NCBI RefSeq assembly: GCF_026151205.1
Contig: NC_087073.1
Location: forward strand, 11,935,578-11,999,577
Length of the DNA: 64,000 bases
Source of the DNA: Bolinopsis microptera
Lineage: Eukaryota; Ctenophora; Tentaculata; Lobata; Bolinopsidae
Reading direction: 5' to 3'
Shown here: positions 14,090 through 28,700 of the stretch, piece after piece
Layout: each line of letters begins with the position of its first letter
How positions within the stretch are numbered: the stretch's first letter is position 1
Program-made: the position numbers and the translations under genes
Notes under the pieces: generated by a model
What the model was told of the DNA's origin: nothing
What the model saw: only the letters and a program-made list of their open reading frames with translations
Database searches by the model: none

Positions 14090-17000
14090 GTAAGCTCCAA
14101 AAAATTCACAAGGCTTCATCATTGTACAATTGACAGATGAGTCGCAAGATGAGCGTTTCAAATATTTCCAGCTCAGTGCGTCTGATTTAACTTTAACATT
14201 CCGGAGCGCAAAAAATAAGATCTCTAAGTCGAAACTAAATTAGAACAGGACCATATCGAGGGGTAAACCCTTAATAGCTTGTAATGAATAACTAACAAAT
14301 TTTAAGTGAATGGGCAGGGCAATATTTAGTTAGTAAATGGGCAATATTTAGTAAGCAAAAATGTGAGTAGTTAAAGGAACATAAAGGTCTAAACATAGAG
14401 AAATTAGAGTTACTATTATGTGTGATAATTATAGATATAATACATGTATGATCTCAGCAGATGTATTTGAGAGCTCAGTGCTAGGAGAGTCGCGAGGTGG
14501 TCACAGACACTTGTAAGATCCGGATCATCAAGACTCAGTACAATCCTAATATTGGAGAGATACGTACAGACTAGAGCCGCCACGACACCGTCACTGTCAC
14601 GAAGTAAAATCTACAACAATTGGTACAATTGGGAATACACTAAAGTTCGGCACTTAGCACTGTCAAAAGGACGGTAAAAAAGAGGATACTAATTTTATTC
14701 CCAAACTAGTATTTAACTAGAGGTATATACGAGGTGAAAAAAGAGCCCCTACAAGTCGAGGGAATCACGAGTTCTGGGTTTGAGGGAAGCAGACATTTCA
14801 CAGCGAGAGCTAGACTTGGTATGCGTGTGGATCGCTAAAACATGGCATTCGCTTTTGACGCCAAGGTCAGCACTACTGAAGTCAGGAGTGATAGCACATA
14901 TTTATCAACATCTGAAAACTACGCCAACTGAAAATCAGCACTGCAAGATAGTGTCGATAATCTAGCAATAATGTACAAGGACGTGCTCAATCTAACCAAA
15001 AGCTCGATCCACTGGGATGATTGTTCACGTTTTCAATGTGCAAGAAATTAGCGGCTTTCCAGATTTCGTTTAGAGAACCTGGTTGTAGAGAGAGATATGC
15101 ACGATGCAGTGCCAATTCTTTTTATTATTAAAACCTAGTTAACTAAGTTTTACTGCTTGTCGGTAGTGAGTAGTAATATCTGAATCTGCGGGTTCCGTAC
15201 AGGCTCTACTCTGCACTATATCAATTACCGTCCGTGAGTATAAATAAATAAGTATAAACCCTTGTTGTTACTGCTTGCAGGTCCGAAGTACGCTCAACCC
15301 TTTATATAAAAGTTTAGCAAAGCCGCAGGGTACACCCCTATCTAGTTAGACCTACTCTCCATACTTCCAGAATCTATGGTCCAACAGTATCCTTGGAAAT
15401 AAACTAGAACAATCACAACAAACATTTAACGCTACCATTCATCTACTCCTCCGGGACTCCTCCGTTTATTAATAACGCTGAGTAAGAGCTGCGAACTATA
15501 TAGAATAACCTTATTTAGGAACTTGCAGAATGCAGAACCCCACCGAAATCTCTGACGTATGAACTACACTCTGTGGGAAACAGACAGGAAAGTGCCGTGG
15601 TACTTTGCACGTCCAACCCTCCGCAAGACCTGGTTGACAGGTATTGTGGGAGGTAGTGTTCATACTGGCCAATCTCTGGGTGATGATAAGTAAAATAGTT
15701 TACGTCCTATAACCCCATATTTCAGAAGGATTTAGCCATACCATAGCTCTCCCGGCTAACACTACACTAGACCACACTGAATCCTGATCGGCTCAGCTTT
15801 GTGCAAATTCCGTCCAAGTAACACCTTCCGGTTTACATGGACTGGTGAATTCTGGTAAAAACACAAAAATGAAGTGCACAGTAGAGCCGAGCTCCCTCCG
15901 ACTGATGTGTGGGTGAAGTGAATTACTGAATTTACTGGGCCTCAAGCCTAATAAAGTAATAACTAGTTCTGATAGCAAAACGTTTCCCAGAATAGCGACA
16001 TTTTGCGGCCCTGATAACCTGATTTAATTAGCGATAGCCCGGCCTAATTGGTCGAGAACAAAACGGCTCTAATTGGACCATGTAACATCATTAATACACA
16101 ATAATCGAGCAGATTACCTTGTTATCGGAGCAGTTAGAGTTGAAATATAAAATCAAAGCTGTGCTACTGCTGTAGTGACATAGTGATTAGTGCTGAGACT
16201 TACTTCAAGTTACAATTGGCTGTTTTCATGATTAGTAGTATGTCGATGTAGGAATTCCACTCTTAAGTATTCGGCAAGTTATCACTGGATGTTGTAGCAT
16301 GGAATGACCGGCGACGCCAGTGTTAAAAATAATAGAAATCGAGGCTATAAAGATTAGTAAGAGTATTGTTCACTACGCTAAATAACTATATAAATCTCCA
16401 AAAATGATTCCTTCATGAGTTGCAAACCTCAGGATTTATTAGAAATTGCTATGTCATATTATAATTTATACGTGTCAGACATCATCAAACCACTAATAAA
16501 ACTTAAAAACTATCTATAGGTTGCGACCGCATCCCAGCAAAATAAGTATAAATAATATCGATCAAGTCACTTTTAAATCATCTCCCCTCGAATTTTATCA
16601 GACCTAACTAGAAATAATAGTAATATACTGAATTAAGTCAGTCTCCTAGTTGAGCCGAACAAAACTGAGCTGAGATCGTTTTCAGGACGAGTTTTAAATT
16701 AGAAGTACAATACCACAGAGGATTTAGTGTCGGTCTAAAAGTTTTTGGAATCTCCTTTTCGGAAAAATAAAAACATATATTGTTCTGTCTTCTTAAAACG
16801 AGTCCATCCAATCGTTTGTGATTTGGGGATAACAACGTAGATCAATATCAACGTTCGTGCGGACATCTCGGATGTGATTTATATTGTTCGAATTAAAAAA
16901 TTAAGAACGAAACATATTCAAAGAGATTCAGAATGGTTAGTGTTCAATTCTCTATTGCAAATTCAGTTTCTCACACGACAAATTATAACATTTGGCCCAT

Positions 17001-17328
17001 TTTGACGATATGGGTTTAATTCTTGTGCTTATATTATATTAAGCAATTGATTAGCAACCAATTCCATGTGGCTTGACTATATGCGCACTCACTGAGTCGC
17101 TGCAAGCAGCAACCTGGTATAAGATGTACATTCTAACCTTGAGCAAGATTAACATCCGGATACCCCTACACTGTGTCTCATTAGCCTATAACAGCAAGCC
17201 TCGAGTACTGTACATTTGTAGGAGAAATTGTGGAAATACAGCTTCTTAAAGGTCTAGTCGCAGGAAGTTAACTTGTACCTGATAATACGATTAGAGGTAG
17301 CTCTTGCCGCCAATCCTTAACATATATA
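14090..17328. other. No identifiable gene
   Basis: Scattered exon-length open frames on both strands (for example 14780-14965 plus, 15793-15978 minus with a possible acceptor at about 15850). None is assignable. Confidence 0.35.
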
Positions 17329-17865
17329 AAGTTGCAAACCTAAACGTTCAGCATTGTTATCTCAAACACTCAGCATTGTAATTGTAAACATTGAGCTATG
17401 TAATCCCAAACATTCAGCGGTGCACCCTTGACGTTCAGCATTATATTCCTAGACATTCAACACTGCTATTATTAACATACAACAATGCAATCTTAAACAT
17501 CTAACAATTGTAAACCTCCTTGACCTTTACTACAATCTTAAACATCTAGCACTGAAATCCTTAAAATTAGGCATTGAAATCCTAAACCTTTAGCACTTCA
17601 ATTCTAAGCATCTAGAATTTTAATCCTGCGCTGCAATCCTAGACGTATAGTACTACAGATACAATTTGAATATTCAGCATTGAAATCCTAAACATTCAAA
17701 ACTGCAACCTTGAACAATCAGCATTGTGATTATACTAGGATTGCAATCTATAAGGTATTCAACAGGGCAACCCTAAACACTTAACACTGAAATCTTAAAC
17801 ATTTAGAACTAAAATATTAAACATTAAGTACTGGCATTCTAAACATCAAACACTCGAATCGTTAT
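17329..17865. repeat. Degenerate 20-21-bp repeat AAACATTCAGCATTG-AATCCT
   Basis: Roughly 25 units with heavy divergence. The phase is kept by CATTCAGCA and AATCYTAAAC anchors. Confidence 0.75.
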
Positions 17866-19505
17866 TTTAAGGCATCTGCAGAGCTTCGGATCAAATTCAT
17901 TCGCAGGACCCAGCACTTCCAAAATTCTGTGATTTTTAAGTAAATGTTTCAAGTATGGATCATGATAATATTGTTGTGTCAACATACTAACAATTTTACG
18001 TGGTCATCGAACAGTGACAAAATAAAGAAAAGCTAATATTAGCTGACATTTATATTCTTTTGAATAACTTACAATCTCTTCTAAACTGAATCACAGTGAA
18101 CGGATTCCATTGAAAATAAAGAGCAAGAAGCTGAAACACAATTCTTGTGCAGCAAGTAAAATTCGGGCAAGTTAGTCTCCGAGATCATATAAATGTATAA
18201 ACGGAACGGCAGGAATTATAAAGTATACTACTAACTAGAGACATTTTATAATCCCTGGAGCACAACTGTAAGATAATTTTACCTCAACTGCGCACCTCAA
18301 AATTATCCCAAAATGCAAACCTAACTCACGTACTTCAGACCCTATCCAGACGGTACGTGGTACGTAGGAAATAACCCTGAAGTCCTCCAAGTACCCACGA
18401 TATTCTCGCGATTGCCAACTCGCTCATGAGATTCTGTGTCAGTGAAATAGGTCGGACAAATGAGAGCGGAGCTGACACAGAGTGGCCAGATGAACTGAGC
18501 ACTCAGAACCGACACACCAAAAGGAAACCCAGTATCCTGGAGTGCCATTGTTAGGGAATCCAAGGTATTGTTATAGAAATACATATTTTCTTTTCATAGC
18601 CGCGCTACAATAACAGGCGAGCCTGCCTCAGCATACACACTCACCCACGATAACCTTGTATTTTCTGGTCGCTATTCAGCTCCACACAAAGTAAGAGAGA
18701 GGGCCAAGGCCTAGCAAAGAAATGCCAACGTTTTGTAGTGGTCAATGGAACTGGACTAATGTACATGATATGTGGGTCTATGTATGACGGCTAATGCAGA
18801 ACAGGCACAGGCATAAATTACGGACATGCAACGGTTTAAGCACGCTTAGCTACATTAAAATCAATGTACTCTACTTTGCTGCCCTACCTCATGTCATATC
18901 AACCTAGGACAGGAGATTAATGCCCTGAAATTATCAAATAGAAATACGGACGTCATTAGCTATACATGCGTAACCCGTATCTACGCATAAATAGCAACCA
19001 GAGATTGTGGATGGGAGATTGTGGCGGCAAGAGAACGACCGAGTTAGATTTAAACCGGACACAATGGCAAGGGTAAATATTCAGAAACTTATTGCAGAAA
19101 ATAGAGTTCAACTTTTCGTTCTTGCTTGTAAGGCGACTGATCTCCGACAGTAATCAGTGATCCAGAGGTTATGAAGTATTCAGTGCGTCTGTCAGTCTGT
19201 CTGCTTATACCACATTTTTCAGCCACCGCAGAAATTCATTTGAGCAATACATTTCACAATAGCACATTTCATACGGATTCGCTATGGTCAGTATGGATCA
19301 GATTGTTATTGGTTGATCTCGACCTCTCAAGATAGGATAGTTTGGAAGTACGTGATCACAAAATTCTAATGCAGTTTCGATATTGGATTATCATAAAATA
19401 CGGTAACTCCTAATTAATATGCATAATATATGGGCTTCAGAGTGAGATTAGATTCAAATTTGAAGTATTAGGGTTATTGAATAGAAACAGTACCGGATTA
19501 CTTAC

Positions 19506-19661
19506 TACAGATAAATAAGATACAACTGGGGAACTTCGTCTCCCTCCGATGGAATCCAGCGGATAGGGTGCAGGCGGGTGTGGAGAATCCTGAGTGGAGC
19601 GCCTCCTCCCGGGAGACCTTGATCGGCCCTGACTGTAGTGTGCGACTGATAAGCGGCTCAT
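19506..19661 (-). CDS. Candidate first exon, Ser/Arg/Pro-rich, unassigned
   Basis: ATG at 19661 starts 52 codons, including QGRSRSPGRRRSTQDS and PHPPAPYPLDS, ending exactly at a codon boundary at CTGTA|GTAAGT, a full consensus donor. The segment is clearly GC-richer than its surroundings. A disordered, phosphorylatable N-terminus is plausible. No second exon was recognised. Confidence 0.35.
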
Positions 19662-21059
19662 TTCATGAACCGTCGCTGTGGGGTTGTTTAGGGTACTTAT
19701 AGGTTATTATTTTCATTTTCAAAGAGCTAGACAAGTTCACAAGTAGAGCAGCATAATTTGTCTGAAATTTACTGGAGGAAGGTGGGTGGTTTCAATAGTG
19801 GTGGTTAGAGGTATCGGCAACAGATAACATGTTTAGTTTACCTCATGTCGAAGTTATATCCCAATCGTATCTTTAAATTTGCAGTGATCAGGGTTGTTCA
19901 ATTGTCAATTGAAAGTTCAAGGAGTAAAATCTACCAAAAGATGCAAAAATATCGCATAAATAAATTAACTTAATAAACTATGCCTAATGATTAATCTCGA
20001 TAAACGTCCAATCAAATATCAAGATGGAAAGAAGGGACTCTATCTGAGAGGTTACAATCATAGAATTAATAATTCTTGATCATAATTGTGTATGTGTAAT
20101 AATCAATGCGATGTAACATCATCGAATATTAGCAATCCTAGTAACCAACAAGGTTAGTGATTCATTTTCAATTATTTTAACATTTATAATTCCAATTTAG
20201 TTAGCATATTTTTATTAACTTTTTGAACAAAAGTGTTTAAGATGAAAGATCTTAATGCGTTTTGGTCAACTATGAAATTATGTTTTAGTCATCCACGTCA
20301 TTATCTTTTAATCAATTTATAAGAATAAATTTGCAACACATGAATCAATGTCCAGTATCACCATTACATTATAATACACACTCAATCAGAATAACAAAGA
20401 GGTTTTTTTAGGAAACACTATTCTTTACATCGCCAGATCAAGATATTGTCAATAATTTTAGGAACTCTTTGTTCCAGCAGCAATGAAATAGGCATCCGGG
20501 AGGTCAAGACAACAAGTCTATCCCAAGTTATCAGCTGTCATATAATATGTGACATGGAAACGAGGAAACTTAAAGATTCCTAATCCCTACTCATTGTATC
20601 AGTATGTTTAAACTATATTCTAAAAGTTGCTCCCCCATCTTTAACTGAGAAAATTAAAGTTATTATTTCATTAACAGTGTCTCTTAAGAACAGAATTACA
20701 ACAAGATCGACAGGAATGAGAAGTTTTCGTCTGCGAAAATTGTCACTCTGAATCGACAAAAATCGGGATTTTAAGGAAACTTTACCAGATACATACCATT
20801 AGTATCATTGAATCAATAGTCCACGGAACGTTTCGTATCGGGTCCGCTATCATATAGATAGTTTCTTCACAAACTAAGAGTTCATATTATATGTAATATC
20901 CGGATATCATATTATATGATACATTCTTAAAACTCTGTAGACGCTGTAAATACTTGATAAACGGTAGAACAGAAGCTGCCATACTGTTAGACGGTTAAAC
21001 GCAAAACCAAAAGTTGGCAGATCTGTCAAGTGTCGGTTAGTGTCGAAAGTAGCGAGGTG

Positions 21060-23134
21060 GATACCACTAGTAACTCCCACAATACCACTAGTAACTCCCA
21101 CAGTACCACTAGTAACTCCCACAATACCACTTTTAACTCCCACAATACCACTTTTAACGCCCAAAATACCACTAGTAACTCTCACAATACCACTTTTAAC
21201 TCCCACAATACCACCAGTAACTCCCACAATACCACTAGTAACTCCCACAGCACCACTAGTAACTCCCACAATACCACTAGACGTAACTCCCGCAATACCA
21301 CTAGTAACTCCCACAATACCATTAGTAACTCCCGTAATACCACTAGTAACTCCCACTATACCACTAGTAACTCCCAAAATACCACCAGTAACTCCCACAA
21401 TACCACTAGTAACTCCCACAATACCACCAGTAACTCCCACAATACCACTAGTAACTCACACAATGCCACTAGTAACTCCCACAATACCATTAGTAACTCC
21501 CACAATAACACTAGTAACTCCCACAATACCACTAGTAACTCACACAATACCACTAGTAACTCCACCAATACCATTAGTAACTCCCACAATACCACAAGTA
21601 ACTCCCACTATACCACTAGTAACTCCACCAATACCATTAGTAACTCCCACAATACCACCAGTAACTCCCACTATACCACTAGTAACTCCCAAAATACCAC
21701 CAGTAACTCCCACAATACCACCAGTAACTCCCACAATACCACTAGTAACTCCCACAATACCACTAGTAACTCCCACAATACCACTAGTAACTCCCACAAT
21801 ACCACTACTAAGTCCCACAGTACCACTAGTAACTCCCACAATACCACTAGTAACTCCCACAATACCACTAGTAACTCCCACAATACCACTAGTAACTCCC
21901 ACTATACCACTAGTAACTCCCACAATACCACTAGTAACTCCCACAATACCACTAGTAACTCCCACAATACCACTAGTAACTCCCACTATACCACTAGTAA
22001 CTCCAACAATACCACTAGTAATTCCACAATACCACCAGTAACTCCCACAATACCACTAGTAACTCCCACAATACCACCAGTATCTCCCACAATACCACTA
22101 GTAACTCCCACAATACCACTTGTAACTCACACAGTACCACTAGCAACTCCCACGGTACCACTAGTAACTCCCACAATACCACTAGTAACTCCCACAATAC
22201 CACTAGTAACTCACACAGTACCACTAATAACTCCCACAATACCACTAGTAACTCACACAGTACCACTAGCAACTCCCACAATACCACTAGTAACTCCCAC
22301 AATACCACTGGTAACTCCCACAATACCACTAGTAACTCCAACAATACCACTAGTAACTCCCACAATACCACTGGTAACTCCCACAATACCACCAGTAACT
22401 CCCACAATACCACTAGTAACTCCCACAATACCACTAGTAACTCCCACAATACCACTAGTAACTCCCACTATACCACTAGTAACTCCAACAATACCACTAG
22501 TAATTCCACAATACCATCAGTAACTCCCACAATACCACTAGTAACTCCCACAATACCACCAGTATCTCCCACAATACCACTAGTAACTCCCACAATACCA
22601 CTTGTAACTCACACAGTACCACTAGCAACTCCCACGGTACCACTAGTAACTCCCACAATACCACTAGTAACTCCCACAATACCACTAGTAACTCACACAG
22701 TACCACTAATAACTCCCACAATACCACTAGTAACTCACACAGTACCACTAGCAACTCCCACAATACCACTAGTAACTCCCACAATACCACTAGTAACTCC
22801 CACAATACCACTAGTAACTCACACAGTACCACTAATAACTCCCACAATACCACTAGTAACTCACACAGTACCACTAGCAACTCCCACAGTACCACTAGTA
22901 ACTCCCACAATACCACTGGTAACTCCCACAATACCACTAGTAACTCCAACAATACCACTAGTAACTCCCACAATACCACTGGTAACTCCCAAAATACCAC
23001 CAGTAACTCCCACAATACCACTAGTAACTCCCACAATACCACTAGCAACTCCCACAATACCACCAGTAACTCCCACAATACCACTAGCAACTCCCACAAT
23101 ACCACCAGTAACTCCCACAATACCACTAGTAACT
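21060..23134. repeat. 21-bp minisatellite, about 99 copies
   Basis: The unit is AACTCCCACAATACCACTAGT. Because it is 21 bp and lacks stops, frames stay open for hundreds of codons on both strands (TTSNSHN, VTPTIPL, GVTSGIV, VLWELLV). A 20-bp variant at about 22021 recurs at about 22503, marking a 482-bp higher-order duplication of 22.0-22.5 kb. There is no signal peptide or unique flank coding sequence. I do not call a gene. Confidence 0.95.
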
Positions 23135-25794
23135 CAAAACAAAGACGAAATAACCAAGTTCTGCGCTCTTACGGAGCTCATATAATTAGGCTGTGTTATT
23201 TTATATCTAATGATCTTCATTATATACTCCTTTATAATGATCTTCATTATATACTTCGTATATAAATTCTTCAGACGGGTAATTGCAAGATTCTCCCTTA
23301 GCCGCTTGTTGGGAGTATTTCCCCTTGACGTCATGCACTACATTATTATTTTAACTGGAGTGGCGTCATTGAACTTCTCTTTTACACTGGATCCAGATCC
23401 CAATTATGGAGGAGATGAGACACACTGCATTACAGCGGTAAATGCAGTAATTAGCCTGAAGTATGGAGAACCCAAATTCAAAATTGTTTGACGTATAATT
23501 TTTAGAGGTGCCCTGTAACCAGTAATATGAGCGATTGTCGTAGGAAGAATAAACTGTTACTGTAAAACTTGAAATGGCATTTGGGTTTAGTTGTAGCATA
23601 GTCTTGTGAGGATAATAAAGATACGAACTAAACGGCAATCAAATTGCTCCGCTAGACTAGATCATAGACTAATCATCAATAATATTGGTTTCTGAATACC
23701 CTAATTCCGTTCCAAAATATCGGTCAGATTCGCTGGCGCCCACAATCGATTGCAAATATTGTATCGAGTATTTTTGAGACCTCTCAGTAACATTAATGTG
23801 ACGATGAGCGTTGAAGGGGTTTTATCAGGTGATGAATGTAGGCTAATCAGCTGACAGTATTTCGCAAAAGTGACACTTTTGGATTTTTGTCGGCATTTCG
23901 CTCTTAACAACTCGAATGTCTGCGCTTCAAATCGGATGAGCACACATCAAAATCCACTACAACTTATATAAGTACACTGTGAAAATTTGTCAACGCGATA
24001 TCATTAGCAAAATCTTAATGCGTTGACAAATTCAGTCGAACACAATCGAGACAAATTCGAACACTCGATTCCTAAGAATTTGAGCGGCACATAGGCTATA
24101 GTAATAATCTAAAGGGAAAATGACTACATTTAAAAATGTTCAGATGTCAAAAAGTCCGTATTGGAGTCAGGTTATTTGGAGAAATACCCCCCCCACCTCA
24201 CGAGAAATACCCCTCCCCGAACCTCACCTCACGATTTTAGATTTCCTAACTGACATAGTGAACCACGTGGAGTGTAAATAAACTGAAAATAAACGATCGA
24301 GCTACAACCTAATAAATAAAAACAGAGCTAGATCTAAAAAGATTTAATCATGATCTGTGAGAAGCAGAGTAGGAGGCCGTATATAAGTTGGACGGTCTAC
24401 TCATTAATACATTAAATGTAATATATATCAGGGACGTCTAGACAGTTAATTCACCTTTTCAAACCCTCGAGTACATTCCCGTCATTAATGTGACAATGTA
24501 CACGGACTTGAAATAAAGAACATGAACTATGGTCCGTATGCCGGCAATAGAGAATCGCTACTCAACTCTATACTTACTTTTTGATTATTTCGTTGTGATT
24601 CCACACGCAGAAATAGGGTGACAAGCTCTAGAATATTGAAATATGAATACAATTAATACTATTAATCAATATTATAAATAAGTACAAGTCACGGCATGAC
24701 ACAAGGTCATGACAGGCCACGTAACGTTTCACGCGTAATGTTATTAACCCATCCAATCAGGTTCATACCTTTACGTTATCTATTTATTTATTTATTAAAG
24801 TATTGATGAGTAGGTTAACGGTCAACTAAATCCATCAAGGCGATTCCTGTAATCAGTAAAACGTGGATTAAACACGGTGGTAGCTTAAATAGAAGTTGTT
24901 CACATTCACAGCAACTACTAGATTACGAAGATCCTAACTACATACTCGCTCTTATTAGGGCTTTACTGGTCCTTATATTAGACAGTACAATGTACATTTA
25001 TATAATAGTAATCGATCTTGAACGATCTGCCATGCTTTATGAAAAATATATATACCATGACATTAGCTATACTGGCATAATGGCATATTCCAAGGTGACA
25101 TAGGGTGCCGTTGGTAACACCTGGGACGCCGAGCAACATATTTAATCGCAGTTTAATCCTCCCTTGTCTAGTTTGATACTGATGAGCTTGGTGCCTCCCA
25201 GTGTCTTCCAACCACCCTATTCAATAGTGACAGCTGACTGCTGAGGAGAGCTTAGTGTTCATAAATAGTTCGGTAAACTTGTCATGAAATGGTTATCTTA
25301 CAAGTCTATCAGATCAAATAGAAACATGTAGCTGCGTGATCATTGTGTTTAATGTGAAATCTATAACGGACTAGACAGTGAGACACTAAGCACTCGATTC
25401 CTCTTAACGTTAGACGGTAGACAGAAGAAAGAACATGATAGACAAACTAGTAAACGAACGACCAGGGTCACATAGCTCTCAACTTTCGTCATCGGTAAGG
25501 TTCGTGTTATTGCCCTCATCAAGAATAATCATGAAACTTGAGCTCAGTTGATCCAAAGAGTTGTCAGGCGATATTTGATTCCTGATTTTGGAATATTTCT
25601 TGTCCACGATGTAACCAGCAATTTACTCATTCTTTGTTTTTCGAGAGGGAGGACGTTATTTGCATAATGGCATCAATGACAGTTTTAAAACAAGTTAAAA
25701 CATGGACAATTGACCAGTGAGACTGAGAGGACAGCCAGTGTGTCGTGACAACGCCCGCTCCTGATGATAACTCTACTCAAGTTCACACTTAATA
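23135..25794. other. No identifiable gene
   Basis: Just after the minisatellite a 26-bp phrase TATAATGATCTTCATTATATAC is duplicated (about 23210-23260). The rest is unique AT-rich sequence. ACCCCTCCCC-type C-rich runs lie at 24185-24235. Confidence 0.4.
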
Positions 25795-28700
25795 GTAAGG
25801 GGAAAAGTGGTCGATTTAAGGGTTCCGTTGGATTTGAATGTTCACAAGGATTTCTCAACGGAATATGGTAGTTAAGACCCCTACGAACATAATTAGACTT
25901 GTTGCCAATTTTGTATCTCGACAGAAACACCACTTTTACCACTTTTTACCACCTTTGTACCACCTGTCTGGTTTGCCAAATATCTTTAGTTGTGAACGTC
26001 GTAAAAGGCTGCAAATTAACCTAGACTGTTTATCTTATCAAGGAGTAAAACTTTTGTGTGAAAAATTTGTACATTGGACAATCAGCTAATTGGATAATTA
26101 CCAATTAGTTAATCACCAAAAAATGTGAAAATTTTTTATTGGCTCAAAATGATTGAAATCGTTTGAAACACGGAGAAATGTAGTTTTTAGAAAAACTTCA
26201 AAAATTTTTCACTTAAAAATTTTTTTCGAGACTTGGAAAAAAGTTTGAAAATTTGAAAATATTTTTTTCCGCCAAAAGTGATCGAATTGCATGAAACGTG
26301 GATAAAAATGCTTTGCAGAAAAACTTCGAAGATTTTTAGATTGGGGAATACTAAAATCATCAATATTTGAAGTTGGAGTTCAGTAAATCTCGACATATTT
26401 TAGTAATTAGGAATAGCTTAGCGGAAAGGGCTGAACCTGAAAAAGGTTAACCACACAATATTAGAGTTTCATAACTAATTACAATACAGCTTTATCAAAT
26501 TCCACATAAAGAAACAGCACAAAAGGACCATTTAAGATCGAACCGATTTTACCTGCTGTACTTTTTATTGATTTCAATGATCAAAACCTCTGTACCGTCA
26601 ATCTTGCCAATCTATACCGGGTATCTGAATGTACCGGACCTCTTATTTACCTCTATAATTAGACCCAGTTGTGCAAGAAATGCGATTTCTCACAGGGGTT
26701 TCTTTTAACTGTGCACTTTTTGTCACTCTCGCAACTCGCAAGAGGCCCGGTATTATAGGGGGGTATAGGAAGCGAGTGTAAATATACCTTCCATCATCCA
26801 CTGTGGCTTTTTTGTATTGTGAATGCGCATGCCGCTTCGTTTGCTATGCCAGATACCTCGAATAACCCCCATATGTCATTGCCAGGGTCGGGATAGAGCT
26901 GGAGATAGCATTGAAAAGTTGCTAGAAATAGCTAGATTTAGAGTAAACTGGTGGTAGCTGGGTGGTGCTAGCATGGATGTAGCAGAACGTAGCTACACGG
27001 GGTTTCATTGGAGTTGGTTATTTTAATGGCCAAAGAGTGCCGGAACTAAAGTTACTTAAGATTGCAGTTGAGGGGCAGTGTAAACTACGGTGTAGTCAGG
27101 GATACAGAGCTACAGTGCAGGAGTACTGCAAGTGCAATAGAACAGTGCAAGTGATACAGTCTGCAACAGTAAAACGCCGACGAAGCTAGACTTAGAGTGA
27201 ACTGATGGAAGCTGGGTGGTGCTAAAATGGAGGTAGCAGAACGTACTACATGATGAAAACAGGAAAACTAAGGCTGGTTGAGACCTAAAAAGATGTGAAT
27301 CTGTCCTGATAGATCCAGTGAAGAGCGAGTAGCGAAGAGTTTGATCACTAACCTAAAGCTCTAAAGAAGAAGAGGGCTAAAGAGACTCACTTTGATCAAT
27401 CAATCCGGTACGGCAAGGTCTGTAGCCTTGATAAGAAGATACCATGAAGTAATTCATGCGGAAAAGTCGATTTATATAAAGGGTTTCGTTGGATCTAAAA
27501 AGGGTGGGTCAGTCTCTCTGTTTTCATCAGATTCTGATGAAAGGCTGTTAAGCTCAGGACGGTGATCTTAATAGGTCGGATAGCTGTACCTGGTTGCTTC
27601 CAGCCCACCCTTGTCGCTTGAAAATAAGTTCTCACCCCACCTCTTCCAAAAATGCAGTTACCAGAGCAGGAAACTCTTCTTCCTACTCTTCTTTCAACCC
27701 AAACACAATCAGGTTCCAGCTCCTCTCCTCCTCTGCAGCCACAATCTTATCTCCTTCTTCGGCGTTTTACTGTTGCATACTGTATCACTTGCACTGTTCT
27801 TTTGCACTTGCAGTACTCCTGCACTGTAGCTCTGTGTCCCTGACTACACCGTGGTTTACACTGCCCCTCAACTGCAATCTTGAGTAACTTTAGTTCCGGC
27901 ACTCTTTGGCCATTAAAATAACCAACTCCAATGAAACCCCGTGTAGCTACGTTCTGCTACATCCATGCTAGCACCACCCAGCTACCACCAGTTTACTCTA
28001 AATCTAGCTATTTCTAGCAACTTTTCAATGCTATCTCCAGCTCTATCCCGACCCTGGCAATGACATATGGGGGTTATTCGAGGTATCTGGCATAGCAAAC
28101 GAAGCGGCATGCGCATTCACAATACAAAAAAGCCACAGTGGATGATGGAAGGTATATTTACACTCGCTTCCTATACCCCCCTATAATACCGGGCCTCTTG
28201 CGAGTTGCGAGAGTGACAAAAAGTGCACAGTTAAAAGAAACCCCTGTGAGAAATCGCATTTCTTGCACAACTGGGTCTAATTATAGAGGTAAATAAGAGG
28301 TCCGGTACATTCAGATACCCGGTATAGATTGGCAAGATTGACGGTACAGAGGTTTTGATCATTGAAATCAATAAAATGATAGTACAGCAGGTAAAATCGG
28401 TTCGATCTTAAATGGTCCTTTTGTGCTGTTTCTTTATGTGGAATTTGATAAAGCTGTATTGTAATTAGTTATGAAACTCTAATATTGTGTGGTTAACCTT
28501 TTTCAGGTTCAGCCCTTTCCGCTAAGCTATTCCTAATTACTAAAATATGTCGAGATTTACTGAACTCCAACTTCAAATATTGATGATTTTAGTATTCCCC
28601 AATCTAAAAATCTTCGAAGTTTTTCTGCAAAGCATTTTTATCCACGTTTCATGCAATTCGATCACTTTTGGCGGAAAAAAATATTTTCAAATTTTCAAAC

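Noticed and set aside
21030-22523. ORF of nearly 500 codons (TTSNSHN repeats)
   Set aside because: It lies entirely within a 21-bp satellite, with equal-quality ORFs in other frames and the other strand. No unique N- or C-terminal domain or signal peptide.
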